From the NCBI GenBank assembly GCA_033977485.1, contig CM066997.1:77222634-77286633 (forward strand): DNA of 64,000 bases. Reading direction: 5' to 3'. Under the pieces are notes generated by a model. The model worked only from the letters and a program-made list of their open reading frames with translations, had not been told where the DNA came from and made no database searches. The translations under genes and the position numbers were made by a program. Shown here in pieces: positions 35,061 to 48,374 of this stretch. The stretch comes from Hydrangea macrophylla (Eukaryota > Streptophyta > Magnoliopsida > Cornales > Hydrangeaceae). Within the stretch, counting starts at the first letter, position 1. Each line of letters opens with the position of its first letter.

Positions 35061-37597
35061 TATAAGAAGATAGTAGCAATCACTCATATGCATTCATAAA
35101 ATGCATCTAACTGCTCATCATCTACACGTACTCTCATTCGTCGTCTCTCGTACCCAAGGTTCTAAACCTATCATTTTAATACCACTAAATGTCACACAAA
35201 TAGTTATAAGACACGTGGCATGCCACCAAGGCTTGTCCCAAGGCACTAAAGTTCCAAAACCATATAAGTAAAACTTGAAACATTTCCAAAGAATTTCACC
35301 CACAAACACACCCTAACGAAGTCCGTATTCGAAATTAACACTTTTGTAGATCAAAAGGGTCCCAAAGGTACCCTCAAACCTAATTACAAGTAAAATTGAA
35401 CCCCCAAAGTAGGAGAACCGGCCAAACACAAGCCAGGGGAATTTTCGACCGGTCTGACTGCCCCATTCGATCGATCGATCGAATGACCTCTGAGCAGAAT
35501 TCTCCCCTGCAGCAGAATTCTCCCCTGGAGCAGAATTTTGCCTAGGTGCCAATCAACCACCTCAAGCTACACACCTTCTAATCACTCAAAATCGTTGTAT
35601 TTATTTTGAAAACACATAAAACATCAATATAACATAATCTCGGACTTCTTGAGTTCATAGAACGAGTTTAAAACCCTTGTAAGAAAGAATAGCTATAATC
35701 AATTCAAACCAAACACGTCAAGTCGAAACTCTGGATCCGCCATCCCAAACCAACTATGCAAGGTCTAAAACTCCACATAATGCCCAAATCAAATCAATAT
35801 AGCATAGCTCATTTATTACAAACAACAAGGCTACTAAACTCTTATTGCACAAGTTTTGTACTAACTACGTTACAACAACTACTACAATTCGGATTAAAAA
35901 CCAATTACAACCATTTTACAAGTTCTAAGTTAAATGCAAGAAACTATAAACAAAGCTACATCCCCTCTAAAAATCCACGATCTAGCCATGCCACCACCAG
36001 GTTCACTTTTTTGATTCCTCGCCACGATCACCTATAATGGTTATTCAATAACCACTACAATATATAAGCTATATGCTTAGTGAATAACGCTAATCATGAT
36101 CATGTATAATAAATATGCTCAATTCAACACATTGCAACGAACTATAGTTTCCGGCGATTACTAGTTCACTCCTACCACTACCAACTATCCAGCGGCTCAA
36201 CTCCCAAGCCCACGTGACTAGTCTTGACCCACACCATCATATGTTTAGTCCTGTAGACTCTGGCTGCCATGGTCGTCACCACATCGATTACCTAATGGTG
36301 GTTTAGAACTAGCAATTCCATTGACCCAGATAGACAACTCAATATGCTCATTTAAACATTACACCGTGTAATCACATAATTATGCCTTGCTAATGAAAAT
36401 AGGCATAGTTTTATACCATGGATTATCAACTACTACTGAACATGTAAAAATTAGGCTATTTAGACAGGCTTTTGGCATCACAATTGAACCCAACATAAAA
36501 AAAAAATCATCCAAACTTCAAAATTAATATCACTCACCTCTTGGGTTTCGCTCCTAGTCTCAAGATTAGGCTCTACTATAATCCAGGTACAAATCCTATA
36601 CATAAACTACAAATTATGAGCTAAACCCCAAAATGGGTCGCAGAAAAACTATCACAGAATTTAACCAAATTGGTACTAACGCATTAAACCCACCTCCAAG
36701 AGTTTGAATATGCGATTAGAATCGAAAATCGACATCGTTTGGTGTGTCAATCGGCGTCGAGAAGTCAGTCGAAACTCTGTCGTGATTCTCTCGTATCTCT
36801 CTATATTTTCGGCTGATGGGGAAGGTGGAGATGTTGAGTCGTCTCCCTAGGTGTCTCATTAATATAAGTTTCCACTTTCATTATGAAACCCACATTAGTT
36901 TTGCTTTATTGCAATTACGCCCCTACTAATTATGAAACTTCATTAACACTATCTGATCGGGAACGAATAGTTCCCGTTTATAGTCCTGAAGATACAATTT
37001 ATCAGCCCACTTCATTTAATCATTAATTGGTTTTAACAAGTATTCTATGTTTTGTAGGTTTTGGAGCTTTAGCATGAAACTGCACTAAAATCCAATAATT
37101 AGTGGCTTCAGAAGACATTCTGTGCTCAAAAGGTGATTCCGGTGAAAGTTGGAGATAGTGGTAGCCTCAGTAAATGGTATTTTTGACAATGAAGACTTTG
37201 AATTTGAGAGATTTCTCCTTAAATATAAAATATAGATCTTCGAGTTACAGACACGTGGTCACAAACGGTGAGTCAATACGAGATCCGAGTCAATCGCAAT
37301 TCCATGATCATCACGCAAAGCTGAAAAAATCGGAGAAAAGTTGGAAAATGAGCATTTCGCTGGAGCAGCCCGTTCACGCGATTTCGCAGCATCGCGTGTG
37401 AGTGGCCAGTGCGCGGGACCCCTTGAAAAACCAAAAATGTGTATTTCGATGTACTGAAGAGCCTTGTGCGATAAGAATTGACTGAATACGTTCAGAAACG
37501 TAAATACAACAGTTTTAGTGCGATTAGGCTTAGGAAAGCCTCCAAAACTTGTTCCAAATATACGTATACCCACTTTTAAGTAAAATTGGGGGTTACA
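35061..37597 (-). repeat. Probable solo LTR, minus orientation, with CAATA target duplication
   Basis: On the minus strand it begins TGTAACCCCCAATTTTACTT at 37,597 and ends CTTCTTATA at 35,061 (CA mutated to TA). CAATA flanks both sides (35,056-35,060 and 37,598-37,602). It contains a perfect palindrome with ATTCGATCGATCGATCGAAT core at 35,464-35,485 and TCACGCGAT/ATCGCGTGA arms at 37,374-37,399. No primer-binding site or coding sequence adjoins it, so a solo LTR fits best. Confidence 0.55.
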
Positions 37598-37602
37598 CAA
37601 TA

Positions 37603-38500
37603 ATATGCACATCCTTCAACAACTAAAACTTCAGCCATTGAAGAGGGAGAAGCAAGGAGAAGAAGAAGAAGACCAAGGATTCCCATGCCCTCCTCCATCA
37701 ACCTCTTGCCAATCTTCGATTCTATTACCACCTAGACCAATATCTAGGGTTTCAATGAAATCCTAGCCAAGTGATAGGGTGTTATTTATGTTTTTCTTTT
37801 AGATTTATTATGTATGGATGATGATTACATATTTCGAGGATTTTGACTAATAAAATCCTACTTCTATTGATTAAATCATTGCTTTCAAAGTTTATTCTTG
37901 TCTTAGATCTATTTTGAATGTGATGTGCTCAATAATCTATAGTTGTTGTGCTTGTATAGATTATTTACATGTAATAGTGCTTATTTGAATTGTGATATCA
38001 AGTAGTCGAATAGTTCACGCCTAGGGAAGACGGAGTGTGTCGCAACCCTAGTTTAGTGTGATACACTCCGTGCCAACTAAAGATGAATTACATTGATGCT
38101 TGAATCGTAGTTATCTTCTTGACGGAGGAATCGGGCTTGTAGCTCAAATTCTCCATTGTCATCCAACGTAATAAGCTAATTGAATGCATAGATACCCTTA
38201 TCATTAAGTTAGTGGTGGATTTGCAATCTTAGGTTCAATACACATATTTATAAAAAAAAAAAAACAACTTTTAATCGCTTTCATAGTTAGATTTATTTCC
38301 TTAGTTTCTTAGTTTAATTAAAATCAAAATCAAAATTTTGTTTTCTTAATTAACTAGGTTTAGGTTTAAAAATTAAAGTGCTTTAGTATTCAATCTCTAT
38401 AGGTTCGACATCTACTTTCACATTGCAAACCTTTTAAAGTAGAGTATACTTTTATATCTTGATTTTGACGAGATCATTATCCTAAACATAATTGGGTATT
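37603..38500 (+). repeat. LTR-like fragment (R-U5 type, possibly Athila-related)
   Basis: Non-coding. It has CTAGGGTTTCAATGAAATCC, a polyA tract (38,253) and the stretch TCTATAGGTTCGACATCTAC followed by TTGACGAGATCATTATCC. This resembles LTR ends of Athila-type elements from memory. Borders are uncertain. Confidence 0.35.
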
Positions 38501-38931
38501 GGTCTATGTCTCGCATGGGTCCCATAAGTGGTCCCATATAATTATATTAAGTTACTAATTAACCAACTAATTATGCAACATGTTCAATTCGCTCTCACAA
38601 AGGTACCTTTAACTGACTACAAAAGTGGTCTCCAACTAACAACATAACATTATTAACAATAAAATAGTAAATCATTTAAGCCTTAATAAACATTTAGGCA
38701 CATAGGGTATTTCCCATAGCACTGTCCTATCTCAACTGGGACCCACCAACACATGTCCCAACTTGGAACTACCACACTAGCCATAACTGGGTTCCCAGCT
38801 GGACACCCATAAACAACTTAGTGGGTTAAACCCACCTCCAATAAGTGTCACTTAACACTATAATTATCATTAACTTATGATTATGCATGCTAAATTATTA
38901 TTAAATATAAACCGCAGGAGCGAGTGTTACA
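38501..38931 (-). repeat. 5' end of a minus-strand gypsy LTR, truncated
   Basis: On the minus strand it begins TGTAACACTCGCTCCTGCGG at 38,931 and abuts the broken copia element. No matching other end was found in the window. Confidence 0.45.
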
Positions 38932-41900
38932 ACGGCCCTAGGTTTGAACATACCCTTTTGCAACTAACCGAGCTTTAACCTTTCAACAATACCATCTGGA
39001 TGATACTTAACCATATACACCCAATGACAACCTATTTTCCAGAAGGAAGATCAGTTAACTCCCACGTACCATTTTTGTACAACGCCACCATCTCTTCATA
39101 CATAGCACTCTTCCATCTTGAAAAAGCCAATGCCTAAGTATGAGCTCGAGGAATAGAAACATAAGACAAAGCACTAACAAACGAATGACGTGGAGGAGAT
39201 AAATTAGAGAAAGAAACCACATGGTCAATAGGGTCTAGACTGCGAGAACGAGTACCTTTTCAAAGGGTAATAAGAAGATCAACAAAAGGTGGTACCTCAA
39301 CCGAAGACGTTGATGAAGGAGGTGGAGTAGGTGATCTTCAGTCCTCGATGACTTTCACAGTGACGATACACTTGGAATGTTGAGAACCAGATAGAGGAGG
39401 AATGGGCAGGGGAATAGCAGGGGATGGAGCAAGAACATCAACATCTAAAGAAGCACCTGACAAAGAAAAGAAAGATGTGCCTTCAAAGAAGGTAACACCA
39501 GCACTAACCACATAATGATGACTATGAGGCCATTCTGAGGGCATGAATATCCCACAAAGACACATATGTAGCACAAGAATCAATTTATCATGACCAGGAG
39601 AGAGAACATGAACAAATGCAACACAACCAAACACACGTGGCAGCAAGGCAAAAAAGGACTTATTAGGATATAAAATAGAGTGGGGAATGTCACCACGTAG
39701 AACAGAAGAGGGCATACGATTAATAAGATAACATGTAATAAGAATAGCATCTCCCCAAAAAAAAACTATTTAGGAACATTTCATATGAACCATAAGAGTT
39801 TGTCCAAGCTCCAGAAGGTGTCGATTTTATATTTAGCAACACCCTTTTGTTGAGTAGTATAACCACAATAAGATTGATGAATTATTCCTTTAGAATTACA
39901 ATAGGTCTGAAGAGGTCCTTTAACGTATTCTAATGCAGTATCAGATTGTAAAATACGAACAATATCCAAATTGAGTAACAATCTCTTTATTAAATAATTA
40001 CAGAGCAGAAGAAACTTCAGACTGATCTTTCATTAGAAATATCCATGACATTGTTGAACAATCATCAACAAATGGCACAAAATAAGAAAAACCTAATAGA
40101 CTTATGCCTAAAAGAACCCCAAACGTCAGAATGAACCCGCTCAAATGGAGTGGACTAACAATTATTTTTACGTAACAGAAAAGACACTCTATGATGCTTA
40201 CCTAACTGGCAAGCCTCACACTGTAAACTAGACATAGACTGAAAACACGGAAAAACAAGCTACAAGTTCTGCAATGATGGATGATCAAGACGACAGTGCC
40301 ACTGAAGTGGTGAGACAGCTGCTTGTAAAGCTACAGATTTATTAGCTAAAGGATGTTGATAAAGACCATCCCGTTCAAGACCTCTACTAATCATCTTCTT
40401 CGAGTTAAGATCCTAAGCAACATAACAACAAGGACAAAAATTCATGGAAGAATTTAGAGATTTAGTAAGTTGACTGACCAACAAGAGATTAAAGGGAAAT
40501 TGAGGAATGTAATTTACCAAAAATAACTGAACAGATGAAGTCGGAGAGACAGGACCACTACCAACAATAAGACAAGATCGACCGTTAGCTAAAATAATCG
40601 ATGGTTTTGGGAATGGACTAGTCATCTGTGGAAACACATTGGACTTACTAGTCATATGGGGGGAAGCTCCCGAGTCTATAACACACGGGGAAGGAACAGA
40701 AGAAAAACACACATTGTTACCTAAATGAGCAAAATCGGCTTTATCAGACCAAGACATTTGTTGTTGTTGTTATACTAAGGCATTGTACTCCTCTCAAGAA
40801 AGAGTGATAAACTCACTAAAATGCCACAACAGGGGAAGTAGGAGCACTAACCTCCTGGTGATGCCCAAAAGAGTTCTGAGGAGAACAAACCTGGATTAGG
40901 AGAGATATCCTAGAGTTTACCGTGAAGATCATAACATCTATCCACTGAGTGATTCTCACCCCTACAGCAGGTACAGTGACGAAAACCATCTCCCACAGCC
41001 TCTACCAAAACCACGGCCACGCTCGATATAACCACCTCGTTCTATTACCATTAAAACCAAAAGTGGAATTACCGAAATCATGACCACCTCAACCTCTATT
41101 GTTATTAGGAAAACTTCAACAACCACGGAAAAAGTCCCGGTACCTAGTAGATGTGACTATTGCAGAGTTATCTCTATCGGCTAGCTCCGAAAAGGACAAA
41201 GGCACAGTAGTAACACGAACTACACAAGCACACACATTGTTCAAGGAGGAAATACTACCATCACTTGCCAAAATTTGGACCTTGATTGTCCGAAGATTCA
41301 GATGTAACCCAGAAAGAAATTTGGAGACATAAAACTCTTTACGTTATGTCTTGATCACGTGCACATCATTAGTAAAAGGGTGATATTGATTCAACTCATC
41401 CATTAACCCCTTGAACATGTTGTAGAACTCACTAACTGACTTATCATTTTGTTGGAAAAGGATCAAACTCTAATACACATCATATACCCTAGAAACATTC
41501 TTCTCCATCGAAAACATCTCATTAATAGACTCCCAAATTTCCTTGGCTAATAATAAAAAGATAACATTCGAACATACGGAAGGTTCCATACTATTCCATA
41601 ACTATGACATAACGACATAATTCTCAAAATGAGTGCTGCTACATGCACCGAATTTATCCACCGAAAATCCTTACCGGCTGATATCAACACCCACATGTCA
41701 ATGACACATCTTTGATTTTGACAAGAAGCCAAATGTGGTTTTAAGGAAACCCCAAAATTTTCGTTGTTTTCAATAAATGAATAGATTCTCATAAGCAAAT
41801 GTTTAGAGAGAGAGCAACCAAAGCACTAGCTATAGCCCATAGGCTGTGATTCATGCATCATTACAATTGTAGTACAATATCTTATAATTGGTTTCATATA

Positions 41901-42702
41901 TTTTCATCTACGTGATTCATTAAAATAATTAGCGTATGAACATGCTTATTCCCTTTGGAGGTCAATTTATTTATTTTTATAATTTTTTTTTTTTTTGGTG
42001 GGGCTGCATCTTCATTGAATTTTTGCAGAATTGTGTTGCTAATCTTTTGTAATCTATTTTGATATCGATGAATTGTTGTTGCAAACAAAATTTCTTTATA
42101 ACCAAAATTTCAATTGATTATGAAAGAAAAGGATCAATTTGAGAACATGCAGTCTTATTCTCAGAGCAAAAATTTACAAACCCCCAATCGAAGGTCCAAA
42201 TTAACAATTTCAATCAAAGGAAGCAAGCAATTTTTCAATCAAAGGCCCAATTAATGAATCTGCTCCCTTTGGATATGAAAAGGAGGGGAAAATACAAATC
42301 AACACTAACTATGAAACAGTGTCTGTGGACAGTAACAATGAATAGTGTCGATGACAGTACCATGAACAGTGTCGGTGAACAGTAACTAAAAATAGTACCG
42401 TGAACATCAATGGATAGTAACTTGAACAATAACGATGAATAGTGTCGTCTCATGTCATATTGGTAATGGTGCGTGGTTGATGGTGGCACACGACTTGAGT
42501 GATGGTGGCACACGACTTGGGTGATGGTGGCGCAGGGTTTCACGTAGGGTTAACTCTGATACCATGTTATGAGAGAGGATTAAGAGAAAGAGAAGGCGTA
42601 ACCCTAGAATGGGAAGCCCCGCATATGTACATATATATATATATATATATTTAAGGGGAGAAATTACATAAACACCCTCATACCACTAGAGAGATTCTAA
42701 CA
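38932..42702 (-). mobile_element. pol: Truncated Ty1/copia element with a 138-bp 5' LTR
   Basis: Minus orientation. The 5' LTR is 42,702-42,565 (TGTTAGAATC...CATAACA), followed at once by a TGGTATCAGAG primer-binding site (42,564-42,554, initiator-Met type). Gag remnants follow, then a zinc knuckle near 40,900-40,990, and the protease VIDSGASPHMTSKSNVF with intact D-S-G (about 40,690-40,640). Integrase pieces (40,330-39,770) and the first RT block (KYHPDGIVERLKARLVAKG-like, frame broken) reach 38,937. RT, RNase H and the 3' LTR are absent, cut by the LTR fragment at 38,931. Multiple stops throughout. The very short LTR recalls Retrofit/Hopscotch-like copia. Confidence 0.75.
42565..42702 (-). 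repeat. 5' LTR of the copia element (138 bp)
   Basis: Terminal TGTTA/TAACA. Internal (TA)n at about 42,632-42,650 provides the TATA region. No second copy is in the window. Confidence 0.65.
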
Positions 42703-43098
42703 CTGAAAATAAAAAATGTTAGCAAGCGGCCCGAGTCTTTCAAAATCAGCATAATTTTATCATCAACCCTCACTACACTATAACCAGTAAAATCACATAT
42801 GATAGATATAGAACACCAAGAAACAATTTCACAACCCAACTCTCAAATGCTCAAGTTTATCACCTGCTTTGAACAAAAGAAGGGGCATGCAACAAAACAA
42901 AAACATGGTTTCACATATTCCTGAGTTTCAGAACAATGTTGGGTGAAAAAGCTTCATTCCACAAATTGAATGTTACACATCAAAGGTACAAAGTTTGAGA
43001 AAAGTACAAGAAGTTGTAAAAAAAAATCACCATACAAAAGCGAAAAATACAAGGGCTTCCGATAATAGTTGGAACACAATCACGGAGGGGTAATATTT
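42703..43098 (-). other. 3' flank of the host gene, nothing recognised
   Basis: AT-rich non-coding sequence downstream of the AtuA-like gene. It probably contains its polyadenylation region, but I see no decisive signal. Confidence 0.4.
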
Positions 43099-43252
43099 GG
43101 TGCACAAACAAATCTCATAAACACTTACACTCACAGTCTCTCTCTCTCCTGGGTGGCACTGTGGGGTTCGGATAATTTCAGTGGACCCACAGTGCCACCC
43201 AGGAGAGAGATAGACTGTGGGTCTAAGTATTTGTGATATTTGTTTGTGCCCC
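43099..43252. repeat. Foldback element/hairpin in the 3' UTR of the AtuA-like gene
   Basis: Two 67-nt arms (43,099-43,165 and 43,186-43,252) around a 20-nt loop, 60 of 67 positions complementary by eye, including a perfect 25-bp inner stem (CTCTCCTGGGTGGCACTGTGGG core). The outer ends read GGTGCACAAACAAAT and ATTTGTTTGTGCCCC. It ends 12 nt from the stop codon at 43,265. It is probably a small MITE; in the mRNA it would form a long stem. Confidence 0.8.
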
Positions 43253-43264
43253 TAGCATTGTTGA

Positions 43265-46200
43265 TCACGAAGGCACCACCACTTGCTGGCACAATATGAG
43301 ATCCGATATGGTCTTTCCATGCCTGTCAATTCTTCTAGAGCAATTGACACCACCATCTAGAATGTTCCGAACCACCACATTCAAAGAACAAATTCCTCTG
43401 ACTTCATATATCTCCACCCTAACATGTTCATTTACCCATTGGTCTCTTTTTTCAATATCCTCCGAGTCTGGAAAAGAAGTGGGATTTAGAAGACCAGAGA
43501 CGACTTTCTTTACCCAATTGGGTGTAATAATAATCTTTAGCCTCTTGATATCTGGTAGAAAATGAGGGATAATGGAAAAGTTCAAATCATTTCCTTTGTC
43601 TCCCGCTCTACTATGAGCTATGTGATAGAGAGGAATCTTCTGGCCGGATGGAGCAAGAGATGTGTCAATTTTCGATGATGAGAACTCTAAATGAGAACTA
43701 TATGTAGTTCCTTGGGGGACCCACGTTGAGAATGATTCGTGCAAAGCATGGATTTTCTTGGCATCTTCGTTAACGTCGGTTCTCTGATTGCTTCTGTTCA
43801 TTTTATTTCCCTTCGCAACAATTTGCCAATAAACATCTTCACGTGCAACCTGAATGGGATTAGTGAATGAGACCAAAGAATTAATGATTATTTTTTAAAC
43901 TTGAAATTAGATTAGAGGAGCGCACTGATCAAATGTGCAGAAAAAATCAATAATACAAAATTGCACGCACACACTCACACACCCCTCTTTATATACGTAT
44001 ATATGTATCATAGGGTGGGGTGGGGGATGTATTGGAAGGAAGACGTACCAATCCTTTTTCAAGAATAATTTCTTTCTTGTGTCCAGTGCTGCAATATGTA
44101 CACAAACAGAAACAACGTGAACAAAATCTAGAGAGAGGAACTATTAAAGAGGTCACTAATTGTTAACCACCACCAACTCTAAAGCTTAAGATATCAGGTG
44201 TAATTTAATCAGTTATTCAACAGTCCCCCTCACGTGTGAGCCCCTTGTGAGTGGACTCATCCACAACACGGGAACTTTGGCTTTGATACCATGTTAACAA
44301 TCATCTACTTTAAAAGCTTAAGCAGCTAAGCTAATAGAGAAAGTTGCACTTTAATTATTTATTCAACAATGACTGAAAATTAACAAAATACAAATGACAA
44401 ATGCTCAAATTGAATTGTTTCAAAGAACACAAGCCCTTGATAGAGGAGAGAAGCCTAGTAACAACTAATTCTGAGTTTAAAATTCCCAAAGGATGACCAA
44501 AGCATAGACAGTTCTTTAAATCAATTTAAAGGCCAAAAAAATAGGGTCATAAGTGTTGGAATGTCCCATATTGCCCATTTATGCTCCTTCTGTGCAGTTT
44601 ATAAGGCTTAGTTCCCCTCTCCTTAACACCTGGGTTTTAAGGAGTTGAATGGGTTGGGCCTTACAAGTGGTATCAGAGCTTGGTTAGGCTTGTCTTCCGG
44701 CGTACCGAGTGTCCGGCTGCTGTGGTCCAGGGTATGCCAAGTGTCCGGCTCCTGTGGTTCAGGGGGTGTGTTGGAATGTCCCACATCGCCCATTTATAAT
44801 CCCTCTGTGCAGTTTATAAGGTTTTAGTTCCCCTCTCTTTAACACCTGGGTTTTAAGGGGAGTTGAATTGGCTGCGCCTTACAAGTGGTATCAGAGCAGG
44901 TTATTGTTAGACCCAATTTGTCCACTTGTGCTCCACGTCACCCTATCTCAGTAATCCACGTGCTTGGCTCTCAGTCATGCCACACGTGCGGGGGCGTGTT
45001 GAGAATGTCTGTCCCACATCGGAGACTTATAACATTTCTACTCAATATATAAGTTCAAGGGGCTACTCCATCCATTGCCAATTGGTTTTGGGTTGGATGC
45101 TCCAATTTAACATGGTATCAAAGCAGGTTATTGTTAGGCCCAATTTGTCCACATGTGCTCCACGTCACCTTATCTCAGTAATCCACGTGTTTGGCTCTCA
45201 GTCATGCAACACGTGCGGGGGCGTGTTGAGATTGTCTATCCCACATTAGGGACTTATAACCTAACTACTCAATATATAAGTTCAAGGGGCTACTCCACTC
45301 ATTGCCAATTGGTTTTGGGTTGGATGCTTCAATTTAACATAGTATTAGAGCAGGTTATTGTTAGGCCCAATCTGTCCACGTGTGCTCCACGTCACCCTAT
45401 CTCAATAATCCACGTATTTGGCTCTCAGTCATGCCACACGTGCGGGGGCGTGTTGAGCATGTCTGTCCCACATTAAGGACTTATAACCTAACTACTCAAT
45501 ATATAAGTTCAAAGGGTTACTCCATCCATTGCCAATTGGTTTTGGGTTGGATGCTCCAATTTAGCATATTGGAATGTCCCACATCGCCCATTTATGGCCC
45601 CTCTGTGCGGTTCATAAGGCTTTAGTTCCCCTCTCCTTAACACCTGGGTTTTAAGGTGTTGAATGGGCTGGGCCTTATAAGTGGTATCAGAGCATTGTTT
45701 GTCCCCTATCTCCGTAATCCACGTGTGTGCCTTTGCCACACTTGCGGGGGCGTATTGTCGTCCCACATCGCTTAGATGCGTTGTTGCCTGTGCGGTTTAT
45801 AAGGCCTTAGTTCCCCTCTCCTTAACACCTGGGTTTTAAGGAGTTGAATGGGCTGAGCCTTACCAGCATAACCAAGAGCCTGACTTGTCACATATTTTAA
45901 AATATTGTTAATCAACTCCTAGCTCAACTTTCTCGTGACTCGCGGACATATAAACAAGGTTTCAGTTTCAGCATGAGTGGATCAAAACCAAGATAAGGTA
46001 AACCTGGATAACTAATAAATAAGTGTAATGATGAATACATTATGAGACACACAATTAGAAATTCCATAAGCAAACTGATATTGATTTGTAGAATGAAAAT
46101 AAATGCAATAGCTGACAAGAAATAGACCTGATACCACCACCACCTGCTGGTCCATTTGTGTATAAAGCTGTGAACTCTTTTGTAAACTGAATCGCGTGTT

Positions 46201-48331
46201 CCGTTTGCTCAAAGAGACCGTCCATCCGTAACCTAATGTCCACACCCGTCCATGATGAGGTGCTGTTGTCAATGCTGGCTGCCTTAAGACTATCAAGTCC
46301 AAGTATATAAGAAACAATCCGGTTGTTAATACCAGGATATACTTCTTCCATCCACGATCTTACCTGATAGAATATGAGCAATATATATTAAACCAAACCA
46401 AACCAAACCAAGCCTTGTGTCCCAATCAATTGGGGTCGGCTGATGAGCAATATATAATATCAAAAAAAATATATATTTGCATGCTAAACGTTATAGTTTC
46501 TCTCTCACAAAGCGATCTCTCCGCCATCTTCAAAATAATATGCCTAAACGAGTTCTGTTAAACTTCACTAGCAACTATTGCCATGCCCACACATATCTCC
46601 ATAATATTACAAATTCTCGAAAGTCGTAAATAAATTGATTATTTTCCCAAAGAAATGAATAAATTTACAGCTATAACAATGGCAGAATATATATCGCAAA
46701 TTGCTAAGGGCTCGTTTGGTAACGTTGTCGTTTTCTGTTTTCTGTTTTTGTTTTCGTTTTTTAAAAAACGAAAATTGAAAACACGTTTGGTAACGTTTTT
46801 GTTTTTTATTTTTAAAAAACGTTTTCAAATTTTGGGTAAAAAACGAAAACAGCAAAAAGTCGTTTTGAGTTTCCTGTTTTTGTTTTTAAAAAAAAAATCA
46901 ACAATGTTACCAAACAAGTTTTTGTTTTTTTTTTCAAAAAAAAAAAACCAAAACTGGTTTTCGTTTTTAAAAAACTGAAAACTCAAAACAGGAAACGTTA
47001 CCATGCGAGCCCTAAGGCTTTGTTTGGTTCTTGAATTTAGTGAGGGAAAAGAAAAGAATACATAGAGTAAAACCTTTCCTTTGTTTGGTTTTAAGGAGAA
47101 TGATGGGGAAAATAGGAAAGAAAAGAGAAAAAGTTGAGGAATAAATTAAACACATTGAATGTTGAGAGTCATTTCCCTTCCATTATTCATATATTACAAT
47201 TATATTTGAAAAGTTTAATTTTTAATATTTAATTTTTAATGTTATTTAAGCATGAAGGAAAACACAAGGGAAAACACGAGGGAACTAGTTTTCCTTCTTG
47301 TTTTCCTTTCCCTTCTCTTTTCCGTCACAAAATCCATGAACCAAACAGAGCCTAACAGAATAGAAGGAAAATTGTATGGAGGCAGTCATATTATTTACCA
47401 GATATTCAGCAGCTCTAGCTCGTTTTATACACTCATATCCTCCATAAGATATCTCTCCCCAGCCTTTCCATCCACAGTCCTGGTAGAAGAATCAGAACAT
47501 AACCAAAAAAAAAAAAACGGCCAACATAAAATTGAATTGTTAATTTGGCAGGTAGGTAACAGAAACTTAAGACGTATCTATAGCGCATAAACAGGTCATG
47601 CTTTGCATAGATTGTGGAAGCCAGCTTCATTTCAACCATATTCCAGAAATCAAAAGCCAATGTCGAATATGAAGCAGCAAAGACTTGGCATATAAAATCA
47701 AGCTCTGTTTGGTACATGGACTTCGTGAGTTAAAAGAAAAGGGAAAGGAAAACAATAATGAAAACTAGTTCCCCAATGTTTACCTTGTATTTCTTTCATG
47801 CTTAAATAACATTAGAAATTAAAATTTTCTAAAATATAACTACAATATATGAATAAAGGAAGGGAAATGACCCACCACATCCAAAACGTTCAATTTCTTT
47901 CTCGACTTATTCTCTTTTCTTTCCTATTTTCTTCGTCACTATCCCATTAACCAAACAAAGGAAAAGGTTTTCCTTATGTTTTCCTTTTTTCCCTCGCTAA
48001 ATCCAAGAACCTAACACAGCCCATGCTTATAACCAGAAGAAAGCGCCAAAGAACAAATCACTCCTACCCTAGGAAGCATAGAGACAGACACATGACACGA
48101 ATACGACACGACACTGACACTCCGACACACAATTTCTCAAAAAAGTAGGACACGAATACGTTGGGGACACGTTGAATATACATATATTTTATATTTTTTT
48201 ATTGAAGATAAATATATATATATATATATATGTACCCGTAGTTCAATACAATTTGGCATAACAATAAATATCAATATAACAAAAAAGAAAAACATGTTCC
48301 CCAATTTTGCAAGCCTCAAATGCTGGACATA

Positions 48332-48374
<43 letters not shown>

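Noticed and set aside
42553..42564. CTCTGATACCA read as a tRNA gene fragment
   Set aside because: It is the reverse of a primer-binding site beside a copia LTR; no tRNA cloverleaf surrounds it.
46607..46978. Phe/Lys-rich ORFs on both strands
   Set aside because: Translate the T/A-rich inverted-repeat MITE in intron 11.
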